In this document: positions 1 to 5,008 of the stretch, one piece after another
Numbering within the stretch: position 1 is the first letter of the stretch
Layout: each line of letters starts with the position of its first letter
NCBI GenBank assembly: GCA_002314325.1
Contig: DCFC01000015.1
Location: 4,669-9,676 of the forward strand
Direction: 5' to 3'
Source: Megamonas hypermegale
GTDB lineage: Bacteria; Bacillota; Negativicutes; Selenomonadales; Selenomonadaceae
DNA length: 5,008 nucleotides
The notes under the pieces: generated by a model
What the model saw: the letters and a program-made list of their open reading frames with translations, nothing else
Databases searched by the model: none
Told to the model about the DNA's origin: nothing
Translations under genes and position numbers: made by a program

Positions 1-14
1 AAAGAAAAGTTGCC
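1..14. repeat. Possible half of a palindromic repeat cut by the window edge
   Basis: The window opens with AAAGAAAAGTTGCC. This closely resembles the right arm of the perfect hairpin at 416-450 (AAAGAAAAAGTACC). A reasonable inference is that a related hairpin lies across the left boundary and only its right arm is in view. The match is short and A-rich, so it could be chance. Confidence 0.3.
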
Positions 15-31
15 GAAAAAGAAATGCTTTA

Positions 32-203
32 ATTCGTGCACTGCTAAGAGATTTTCACTTTAAAAATAAAAGTTATTAGTTGTAACGTTCAAAAACTCGC
101 TTACGCTCAAACATTTGAACTAAAAACACATCTAATAACTTTTATTTTTAATAGCTAAAGCTACCGTGAAAATCTCTAATGCAGACAAAAATTCAGCATG
201 AAT
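32..203. repeat. Long imperfect inverted repeat (about 170 bp)
   Basis: The core is a perfect 20-bp inverted repeat, 60-79 against 132-151. Outside it is a second perfect 12-bp pair, AGAGATTTTCAC at 47-58 against GTGAAAATCTCT at 166-177. Further out, CTGC at 41-44 faces GCAG at 181-184, and 32-39 faces 196-203 with one mismatch, suggesting a decayed outer extension. The right side carries an extra small palindrome between the two stems (TAGCT/AGCTA, 152-163). The central loop holds another 7-bp stem (GTTCAAA 87-93, TTTGAAC 114-120). No transposase gene is associated. The shape fits a MITE-like or other palindromic interspersed element, or a long RNA hairpin. It is not a simple terminator, because no T-run follows either side. 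Confidence 0.7.
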
Positions 204-269
204 AGCAAATTGCAGTGTCAACAGCTCAATTTAAGTTCCTGCTGGAATTGGAAGGCACGAGCCGAATTC

Positions 270-349
270 TAACGTTTCAAGCCGTTGTACTGTCTGTTTT
301 TAGTGAAGGGTTACGAAGGCTCGCCCAGTGCAGCGGTAGCGAAACGTTA
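270..349. repeat. Two-part stem with a 33-nt loop
   Basis: TAACGTTTC at 270-278 pairs perfectly with GAAACGTTA at 341-349. After a small internal loop, 281-292 pairs with 326-337 through a 12-bp stem that uses three G:U pairs when read as plus-strand RNA. On the plus strand a run of seven T follows at 354-360, so a terminator-like reading is possible, but the apical loop is large and no upstream plus-strand gene is visible. The tolerated G:U pairs hint that the RNA form is what is kept; this is inference from one sequence. Confidence 0.55.
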
Positions 350-404
350 AAGGTTTTTTTACAGGCTCTTATTACTTTAGTAATTAGAGCCTGTTATACC
401 TTTA
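348..404. repeat. Nested palindrome with tetraloop
   Basis: The central hairpin pairs 361-375 with 380-394 over 15 positions with one mismatch and a four-base TTTA loop. It is enclosed by a further 7-bp inverted repeat, TAAAGGT at 348-354 and ACCTTTA at 398-404. A T-run precedes the central stem on the plus strand, and no T-run follows it on either strand, so it does not look like an ordinary terminator of a neighbouring gene. It lies directly against the 270-349 stem, sharing the bases at 348-349. Confidence 0.6.
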
Positions 405-415
405 GGTGATTTTTG

Positions 416-450
416 GGTACTTTTTCTTTGATATGCAAAGAAAAAGTACC
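416..450. repeat. Perfect 15-bp hairpin of interspersed-repeat type
   Basis: GGTACTTTTTCTTTG at 416-430 is the exact reverse complement of CAAAGAAAAAGTACC at 436-450, with a five-base ATATG loop. The perfect arms, short loop and position just past the end of cysK resemble short extragenic palindromic repeats found in many bacterial genomes. On the minus strand it follows the cysK terminator stem directly and supplies that terminator's T-rich tract. Copy number in the genome cannot be seen from here. Confidence 0.65.
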
Positions 451-471
451 TGGCGCAATTACATTGCGCCA
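441..471 (-). terminator. Probable rho-independent terminator of cysK
   Basis: On the minus strand, TGGCGCAAT (471-463) pairs with ATTGCGCCA (459-451) across a three-base loop. A short GGTAC then leads into a T-tract (445-441). The five-base gap before the T-run is longer than ideal. The cysK stop codon (461-459) begins in the loop and runs into the distal arm, so the proximal arm is coding sequence. The stem and downstream tract resemble the terminator after mupG. Confidence 0.55.
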
Positions 472-1397
472 AACTGAAATAACTTTGTTGATAAATACCT
501 TTCTCCTGTATCCGGCAGAAGAACTACAATATTCTTTCCGACATTCTCTGCTCTTTTGGCCACTTGCGTTGCCGCCCAGAGCGCTGCACCGGAGGAAATT
601 CCTGTGAGTAGTCCTTCCGTCCGGGTGAGCTGTCGGCTCACTGCATACGTCACCTCGTTCGGCACGGCGATTATTTCATCGTAAACAGTCGTATCCAGCG
701 TATCCGGCACGAAACCGGCGCCTATTCCCTGAATTTCATGCGCACCGGCTTTGCCTGTGGAAAGCACTGCCGATGTTGCCGGTTCAACGCCGATGACTTT
801 TATCTGCGGATTTTGCTCTTTCAAATATTTTCCTGTACCGCTGATTGTCCCGCCTGTGCCGATACCAGCTATGAAAATATCCACCGTGCCGTCCGTGTCG
901 CGCCAGATTTCCGGCCCTGTCGTTTCGTAATGCGCCTGTCTATTCACCAAATTCGTAAACTGTCCCGGAATGAAACTGTGCGGTATCTGCCCTGCCAGCT
1001 CTTGCGCTTTGTCAATAGCACCCTTCATGCCTTTTGCACCATCAGTCAGCACCAGCTGCGCTCCGTAGATTTCCATCAGCTTGCGCCGTTCCACGCTCAT
1101 TGTCTCCGGCATGGTGATAATAATTTTATATCCCTTCGACGCCGCCACCGCGCAAAGACCGATACCCGTATTGCCGCTCGTCGGCTCGATAATCACCGAA
1201 TTCGGCTGCAAAACGCCTTTGGCTTCCGCATCTTCAATCATCGCTTTCGCAATTCTATCTTTGGCACTGCCGGCAGGATTGAAATATTCCAGCTTCACCA
1301 AAATATTCGCCTGCAAATCATTTGCCTTCATATAATTGCTGACTTGAACAAGCGGCGTATTGCCTACAAGTTCCATGAAATTCTTATAAACTTTCAT
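459..1397 (-). CDS. cysK: Cysteine synthase A (O-acetylserine sulfhydrylase)
   Basis: This 312-residue PLP enzyme joins O-acetyl-L-serine and sulfide to give L-cysteine and acetate in the cytosol, the last step of cysteine biosynthesis. It is a fold-type II enzyme of near-standard length. Visible signatures are the N-terminal VGNTPL segment (11-16), the PLP-binding lysine Lys46 in NPAGSAKDR (40-48), the substrate loop TSGNTG (73-78), the PLP-phosphate loop GIGTGGT (178-184), GISSGAA (266-272) and the C-terminal DTGERYLST (296-304). I chose the ATG at 1397, which has AAGAGG eight bases upstream. A TTG codon directly before it is a less likely start. The last residues (QFGAM) extend a little beyond the usual RYLSTxLF ending and are partly encoded by a terminator hairpin. 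Cystathionine beta-synthase-like or CysM-type activity is a less likely alternative. It has its own promoter and is not part of the mur cluster. Confidence 0.95.
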   Translation of the reverse strand: MKVYKNFMELVGNTPLVQVSNYMKANDLQANILVKLEYFNPAGSAKDRIAKAMIEDAEAKGVLQPNSVIIEPTSGNTGIGLCAVAASKGYKIIITMPETMSVERRKLMEIYGAQLVLTDGAKGMKGAIDKAQELAGQIPHSFIPGQFTNLVNRQAHYETTGPEIWRDTDGTVDIFIAGIGTGGTISGTGKYLKEQNPQIKVIGVEPATSAVLSTGKAGAHEIQGIGAGFVPDTLDTTVYDEIIAVPNEVTYAVSRQLTRTEGLLTGISSGAALWAATQVAKRAENVGKNIVVLLPDTGERYLSTKLFQFGAM

Positions 1398-1405
1398 CAA
1401 AATCG

Positions 1406-1411
1406 CCTCTT
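1406..1411 (-). promoter_or_regulatory. Ribosome binding site deciding the cysK start
   Basis: AAGAGG on the minus strand ends eight bases before the ATG at 1397 and five bases before an in-frame TTG at 1400. Both spacings work, but ATG is the stronger start codon and gives the standard CysK N-terminus. Confidence 0.65.
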
Positions 1412-1452
1412 TAGTTTACATCTTTATATTCATAGTAAATAAATATGGATTA

Positions 1453-1481
1453 ATTATATATTACATCAGTTTTTCTGTCAA
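1453..1481 (-). promoter_or_regulatory. Consensus sigma-70/SigA promoter for cysK
   Basis: On the minus strand the -35 hexamer TTGACA (1481-1476) and the -10 hexamer TATAAT (1458-1453) both match consensus exactly, separated by 17 bases. Transcription would begin near 1446 and give an untranslated leader of about 50 bases before the cysK ATG. The AT-rich leader shows no riboswitch or T-box that I can recognise. Confidence 0.85.
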
Positions 1482-1506
1482 CAACTATATTTTTATTTTT
1501 TCCGCT

Positions 1507-1541
1507 AAAAAAAGTGCCCGGCACAATAAATGCGCCAGGCA
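1507..1541 (-). terminator. Rho-independent terminator after mupG
   Basis: On the minus strand an 11-bp stem pairs 1541-1531 with 1525-1515 around a five-base loop, followed after two bases by seven T (1513-1507). Two of the pairs are G:U on the minus strand and would be C:A mismatches on the plus strand, so the element is built to act on minus-strand transcripts. It starts 10 bases past the mupG stop and should end the murQ-murP-mupG message before the cysK promoter. Confidence 0.85.
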
Positions 1542-1551
1542 GTCAACTGTC

Positions 1552-2619
1552 TTATACCCACTCAAATTTAATTTTGCTATCCGGTTTTAAATATTTTAGC
1601 AAAATCATATCACACTCAAGCACTTTGCCGATAATATTAACAGATTTATCAAGCTCCTGCCCTTTCATCACTATCTGCAATTCTCCCGCATAACGGCCGC
1701 TGTTCATATTATCAAGCGTAATCATGCCACATTTGCGCTTCGCTGTATATTCAGGATAAATCTTTTCACCTCGGCAAAGCACTCTGCCCTCTTGCAAGCG
1801 CAGCGCCATTTCGGCTCCGTCGGCGCGCACAGTGAATATATTTTCCGTCAGCATATTTTTAACGAACTGATTTTGCGTAAGACATTTTACGTTCAGCGTT
1901 GTATAATCAGTCGTCAAATCCGCCAAAATTTTCATCTCTTTTTCCGTCGGCAGACTATCGCCGATGAATACGCTGTCCGTTTCCAGCATTATCAGATGCT
2001 GCGCCGCTGAACTTACCGGTTTATAGCGGTGTGCTTCCAGCGTCGGCAGTCCTTTTTTGATTGGCGAGCGCGCTCTGTTGTAACTCGGTACGAATGCCGC
2101 CGTCTGCACGCCGTACGCATGCAACAGTTTATTCTGTTTTTGCAGAAATGCTTCGCTCAGTCCCGTTCCTGCACGCGGATAAAAATTATGCAGTGCGTCA
2201 ATACACTGAAAATCCGTCTGATAAAATTGCAGATTGTCCAGAAATTCCTTCGTCAGCGTGGAAGCATTGAACTGCACTTTTATCCGTTTGCTCAGCGCGG
2301 CAATTTCTTTTTCGCTGTAGCCGAAATCGAGGCGTACGGTGCTTATGCCGAACTGCTGTAAAGCTTCCGTATCGAGCTTTGCCAAGTTCAGCAAAGACAG
2401 TGTATGCGGCGAAACATCGGAAATAACTTCCATATTATATATACGCGCCTTTTGCAGTACCGTCTGCAATTCACTTTGCAGCGCCGCCGTATCCGTTTCC
2501 GGAATATGCAGTGAGGTGAAAATACGCTTTATACCGCATTTATGCGCCGTCTCGATTAATTGCAGATTTTCCTCCGGCGTGTTGTCTAGCCCCAAATAAA
2601 GCGAAATTCCGTTTTGCAT
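1552..2619 (-). CDS. mupG: 6-phospho-N-acetylmuramidase, DUF871/MupG family
   Basis: This 355-residue cytosolic protein matches the DUF871 family, whose Staphylococcus aureus member MupG (about 350 residues) hydrolyses MurNAc-6-phosphate-GlcNAc to MurNAc-6P and GlcNAc. The N-terminal part (about 1-235) looks like the family's TIM-barrel domain, with ISLYLG (5-10), FTSLHIPE (34-41), RLDFG (96-100), HNFYPRAGTGLS (144-155), GLPTLEAHR (190-198) and FIGDS (218-222). The C-terminal part (about 240-355) fits the smaller family domain and includes LDNMNSGRYAGELQI (302-316). I chose the ATG at 2619 because GGAGG lies seven bases upstream. The in-frame ATG at 2625 overlaps the murP stop and has only one base of spacing. 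It is the last gene of the cluster and two bases from murP, so translational coupling is likely. Assignment rests on family motifs plus linkage to murP and murQ; the exact substrate is inferred. Confidence 0.9.
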   Translation of the reverse strand: MQNGISLYLGLDNTPEENLQLIETAHKCGIKRIFTSLHIPETDTAALQSELQTVLQKARIYNMEVISDVSPHTLSLLNLAKLDTEALQQFGISTVRLDFGYSEKEIAALSKRIKVQFNASTLTKEFLDNLQFYQTDFQCIDALHNFYPRAGTGLSEAFLQKQNKLLHAYGVQTAAFVPSYNRARSPIKKGLPTLEAHRYKPVSSAAQHLIMLETDSVFIGDSLPTEKEMKILADLTTDYTTLNVKCLTQNQFVKNMLTENIFTVRADGAEMALRLQEGRVLCRGEKIYPEYTAKRKCGMITLDNMNSGRYAGELQIVMKGQELDKSVNIIGKVLECDMILLKYLKPDSKIKFEWV

Positions 2620-2621
2620 GC

Positions 2622-3986
2622 TCATTCCTCCGCAGGGTCGCTGAAGCCGATAAGCCATGCGGCGATAAATCCGGCAATATATGCCGTTACCAGTCCCAGC
2701 AAGTAATAAATTATTTTGTCCGTACTGGCGGCGAGCGGCAGACCGGAAAGACCGATGGATGTCGCCCCCACTATGAAAAAAGCCTGCACCGCGCCGCCGC
2801 ATGCACCCCCGATACAGGCGGCGATGAACGGACGGCCGAGCGGCAGCGTCACCCCGTAGATGAGCGGTTCGCCGATACCCATGAAACCGACGGGCAGAGC
2901 GGAAGCTATCGTCTGTTTCAGCTTTTTATTTTTCGTTTTGAGATAAACAGCCAGCGATGCTCCGACCTGTCCTGCTCCCGCCATCGCCAGTATCGGCAGA
3001 AGTATCGTCACGCCGTATTGATTTAAAAGTTCGGCATGAATCGGCGTAAGTCCCTGATGCAGTCCCGTCATGACGAGCGGCAGAAATACCCCGCCGATGA
3101 CAAAACCGGCCGCCGCTCCGCCTGCGGAAATCGCCTGCGTTACGGCGATACCGATATTTTCCGCTACAATTCCGCCAAGCGGCTGCAAAATGAACAGTGC
3201 GGGAAAAGTCGCGATTAAAATTACAAGCAGCGGTGTCAGAAATAAATCAAGTATTTTCGGTACGATTTTATGCAGTTTTATTTCCAGCCACGAAGAAAAC
3301 GCCACCACCATGAGCACGGCGATAATTCCGCCGCGGCCGGCGAGTAAATCCACATTGAACAGGCTGATATTATTGAGCAGAGGATGCGTTATAATCACCG
3401 CCATTGTGCCACCGAGCATCGGCGAAGCGCCGCACTCCTTCGCCGTATTCACGCCTACAAAAATATTCAGCCCCCAAAATACGGCATTGCCCGCAATCTG
3501 CAAAATCTGCACCGCCGGATAATTTACGATAGCCGGGTCAATTTTTACGACGATATTCAAAAGCCCCGTAATCAGACCGCAGGCGATAAATGCCGGAATG
3601 AGCGGCATAAATATATTGGAAATCTTTTTTAGCAGCAGTTTAAACGGCGTAGCATTTTTGCGCCGTATCTGCTGATGAACTTTTTCCGCCTGACCGATTT
3701 GCATTTTCATTTCCTGTTTATCCGTATTTTGCGGCTGTCCGCCTTCCAGCAGCTTTTTAAATTCCTGCGCCACCTCGTTTACCTTGCCCGGCCCTAAAAT
3801 AATCTGCAGTTCCGTACCGTTCAGATTAACACCCAGTACGTTATCTATTTTTTTCAGTTTATCGAGCGGTGCATTTTCCAAATCGCCCAGATGAAGTCTG
3901 AGCCGCGTCATGCAGTTATGCGCTTCTATTATATTGTACGGCTGCAATAATCTGTATATTTCCGCCGCCGTTTCCTGTAAATTCAT
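2622..3986 (-). CDS. murP: PTS EIIBC component, MurNAc-type (glucose family)
   Basis: This 454-residue membrane permease imports and phosphorylates its sugar, most likely N-acetylmuramic acid or a MurNAc-GlcNAc disaccharide, at the cytoplasmic membrane. An N-terminal EIIB domain (about 1-80) carries the phosphorylated cysteine Cys25 in HNCMTRLRL (23-31). A polar, Gln-rich linker (about 83-112) leads to an EIIC domain with roughly ten hydrophobic segments from about 123 to 448. This contains MTGLHQGLTPIH (306-317) and the conserved GIGEPLIYGVTLP (370-382). The length is close to E. coli MurP (474). There is no EIIA domain, as in other MurP proteins, so a separate EIIA must donate phosphate. 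The sucrose and trehalose EIIBC relatives share this architecture; the MurNAc assignment rests mainly on the flanking murQ and mupG. A GAGGTG site overlapping the murQ stop supports the ATG at 3986. Confidence 0.9.
   Translation of the reverse strand: MNLQETAAEIYRLLQPYNIIEAHNCMTRLRLHLGDLENAPLDKLKKIDNVLGVNLNGTELQIILGPGKVNEVAQEFKKLLEGGQPQNTDKQEMKMQIGQAEKVHQQIRRKNATPFKLLLKKISNIFMPLIPAFIACGLITGLLNIVVKIDPAIVNYPAVQILQIAGNAVFWGLNIFVGVNTAKECGASPMLGGTMAVIITHPLLNNISLFNVDLLAGRGGIIAVLMVVAFSSWLEIKLHKIVPKILDLFLTPLLVILIATFPALFILQPLGGIVAENIGIAVTQAISAGGAAAGFVIGGVFLPLVMTGLHQGLTPIHAELLNQYGVTILLPILAMAGAGQVGASLAVYLKTKNKKLKQTIASALPVGFMGIGEPLIYGVTLPLGRPFIAACIGGACGGAVQAFFIVGATSIGLSGLPLAASTDKIIYYLLGLVTAYIAGFIAAWLIGFSDPAEE
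2626..2631 (-). promoter_or_regulatory. Ribosome binding site of mupG inside the murP 3' end
   Basis: GGAGGA on the minus strand lies in the last codons of murP. It is seven bases (from GGAGG) from the ATG at 2619 and one base from the ATG at 2625. The spacing favours 2619 as the mupG start, making the product begin MQNGISLYLG. Confidence 0.7.
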
Positions 3987-3994
3987 CTTTCACC

Positions 3995-4897
3995 TCATCT
4001 GTCGGCATTTGCCAAAGCTTTGGCAATAAAGCCGTTATTTTCCGCCAGTAAAGCTTCCGCTTTCTGTAAATCACACTCCAACAGCACCATTAAAATCGCC
4101 GGTTTGGCTCTGCCGCCCGTTTTCGCCAAAACATCCCGCGCCTGTTCATAGGTGCAGTCCGCCGCTTCCATCACAATGCGGCGGGCGCGCTCTTCCAGCT
4201 TCTGATTGGTGGCTTTTACGTCCACCATCAGATTGCTGTACACCTTGCCGAGTTTTATCATGGTGCACGTTGACAGCATATTCAGTATCATTTTCTGCGC
4301 CGTACCGGCTTTCATGCGCGTACTGCCCGTTATCGCTTCCGGTCCCGTCAGCGCTTCTATCGCAATATGCGCTTTGGCACTGATGAGCGCATTTTTCGTG
4401 CAGCTTACCGCCACTGTCAGCGCACCGATTTTATCGGCATATTCCAGCCCGCCGATGACATACGGCGTTCTGCCGCTTGCCGCAATGCCGACCACGCAGT
4501 CCTGCGCCGTGAGCTTTTTCGCTTTTAAATCTTCCTGCGCCAACGCCTGAGAATCTTCCGCCCCTTCCTGCGCCTTAAAGATAGCCGGATAATCGCCCGC
4601 GATTATGCCCTGCACCATCTCCGGGTCAGTGCTGTACGTCGGCGGACATTCCACCGCGTCCAGAATGCCCAGCCTGCCGGACGTTCCCGCGCCGATATAA
4701 AACAGACGGCCGCCGCGTTCCAGCCTTGCCGCAATTTCATCCACGGCGCGCGCTATCTGCGGCAGTACGTTTCTGACTGCCACAGCCGCTTTTTTATCCT
4801 CTTCATTTATAAGCATGCACATTTCCAGCGAGGATACCTTATCTATATCCAAAGTGTACGGATTGCGTCTCTCCGTCAGTAAATTACTCAAATCCAT
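3995..4897 (-). CDS. murQ: N-acetylmuramic acid 6-phosphate etherase
   Basis: MurQ cleaves the lactyl ether of MurNAc-6-phosphate in the cytosol to give GlcNAc-6-phosphate and D-lactate, feeding amino sugar metabolism. The 300-residue product matches the usual length (298 in E. coli). It is a SIS-fold protein with the phosphosugar-binding segment FYIGAGTSGRLGILDAVECP (66-85), a second sugar-phosphate loop GIAASGRTPYVIGG (137-150) and the family segment GPEAITGSTRMKAGTAQKM (185-203). Both glutamates implicated in catalysis in E. coli MurQ are present at the same numbers, Glu83 and Glu114. The C-terminal helical part (about 245-300) resembles the small domain shared with GckR/MurQ proteins. AGGAG lies eight bases before the ATG at 4897. 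It is the first gene of the cluster, eight bases ahead of murP, whose ribosome site overlaps the murQ stop codon. Confidence 0.96.
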   Translation of the reverse strand: MDLSNLLTERRNPYTLDIDKVSSLEMCMLINEEDKKAAVAVRNVLPQIARAVDEIAARLERGGRLFYIGAGTSGRLGILDAVECPPTYSTDPEMVQGIIAGDYPAIFKAQEGAEDSQALAQEDLKAKKLTAQDCVVGIAASGRTPYVIGGLEYADKIGALTVAVSCTKNALISAKAHIAIEALTGPEAITGSTRMKAGTAQKMILNMLSTCTMIKLGKVYSNLMVDVKATNQKLEERARRIVMEAADCTYEQARDVLAKTGGRAKPAILMVLLECDLQKAEALLAENNGFIAKALANADR

Positions 4898-4966
4898 CTT
4901 ATCAACTCCTAAAACAATATTCGTTGTGCTAGTAAAACATCGTGCCTATAACCAGCAGTATAATAG

Positions 4967-4994
4967 TTTATATTCGCTGCCTGTTATCACTTAA
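4967..4994 (-). promoter_or_regulatory. Weak promoter candidate for murQ-murP-mupG
   Basis: On the minus strand, TTAAGT (4994-4989) and TATAAA (4972-4967) are separated by 16 bases. The -10 matches consensus at five of six positions, but the -35 at only three. Other -10 look-alikes (TATACT at 4962-4957, TATTAT at 4965-4960) lie nearby without a good -35. A weak core promoter would suit activator or repressor control, but I see no clear palindromic operator or catabolite-repression site in the 111-base leader, and the window ends close upstream. Confidence 0.3.
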
Positions 4995-5008
4995 CCTCAC
5001 TAAATATA

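Larger units (their letters stand above)
1..458. other. Gene-free region rich in inverted repeats
   Basis: I see no convincing protein gene here. The only open frame of note on the plus strand (215-409, 64 codons) has no recognisable domain or convincing Shine-Dalgarno site, and it runs through two strong palindromes, so I treat it as accidental. The stretch looks more AT-rich than the genes to its right and holds at least four separate inverted repeats, listed individually. The dense, nested palindromes suggest a cluster of interspersed repeat elements, a remnant of a small non-autonomous mobile element, or a structured RNA. The sequence alone does not decide between these. Confidence 0.7.

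Noticed and set aside
32..203. CRISPR array or phage attachment site
   Set aside because: There is no regularly spaced direct repeat, no cas gene, and no tRNA or integrase; the signal is purely inverted repetition.
361..394. Palindrome read as a rho-independent terminator
   Set aside because: No T-run follows the stem on either strand. The T-run at 354-360 precedes it on the plus strand, and the minus-strand exit is A-rich.
215..409. 64-codon open frame on the plus strand in the left region
   Set aside because: It has no recognisable domain or convincing ribosome site, and it crosses two strong palindromes (270-349 and 361-394), so composition and structure explain it better than coding.
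413..607. 64-codon plus-strand frame starting in the 416-450 hairpin
   Set aside because: It runs from the palindrome into the antisense of the cysK 3' end. CysK is unmistakable there, so this is a shadow.
738..1442. 234-codon plus-strand frame opposite cysK
   Set aside because: It is antisense to a clear full-length CysK with all active-site motifs, and its translation is rich in His, Arg and Cys with no family resemblance.
2626..2802. Upstream extension of the mupG reading frame into murP
   Set aside because: The added residues resemble no DUF871 N-terminus, overlap the MurP membrane domain out of frame, and leave the good ribosome site at 2626-2631 unused.
3070..3522. 150-codon plus-strand frame opposite murP
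   Set aside because: It is antisense to the membrane domain of MurP, has no ribosome site or family match, and is explained by codon structure of the opposite strand.
4898..5008. Catabolite-repression or MurR operator upstream of murQ
   Set aside because: I found no clear match to a cre-like palindrome and no convincing symmetric site, only short AT-rich partial repeats.

Overview
The window reads as a piece of a Firmicutes-type chromosome. The low-to-moderate GC, strong Shine-Dalgarno sites and the murQ/murP/mupG gene set fit Bacillota. The protein and repeat style reminds me of Negativicutes (Selenomonas/Megamonas relatives), but that is an impression, not a demonstrated placement. All four convincing genes lie on the minus strand, so transcription runs from right to left.

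From right to left: a 111-base leader (4898-5008) with a weak promoter candidate precedes a tight three-gene cluster. It encodes murQ (MurNAc-6-phosphate etherase, 3995-4897), murP (PTS EIIBC for MurNAc or MurNAc-containing sugars, 2622-3986) and mupG (DUF871 family 6-phospho-N-acetylmuramidase, 1552-2619). The gaps are 8 and 2 nt, and a rho-independent terminator follows mupG at 1507-1541. Together these genes describe a peptidoglycan-recycling route. MurP imports and phosphorylates MurNAc or a MurNAc-GlcNAc disaccharide, MupG splits the phosphorylated disaccharide, and MurQ converts MurNAc-6P to GlcNAc-6P plus D-lactate. No EIIA domain and no RpiR-type regulator (MurR) is visible in the window.

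Next comes an independent cysK unit (459-1397). Its promoter matches the sigma-70 consensus exactly (TTGACA, 17 nt, TATAAT). The cysK stop codon lies in the loop of a terminator-like hairpin at 451-471. That hairpin resembles the mupG terminator, so the two may belong to one repeat family.

The left end (1-458) carries no convincing gene. It is AT-rich and packed with nested inverted repeats: a long imperfect hairpin across 32-203, a stem at 270-349, a near-perfect palindrome at 361-394, and a perfect 15-bp hairpin at 416-450 whose arm resembles the first 14 bases of the window. This is the least explained part of the window and looks like a composite of interspersed palindromic elements or a structured non-coding element.
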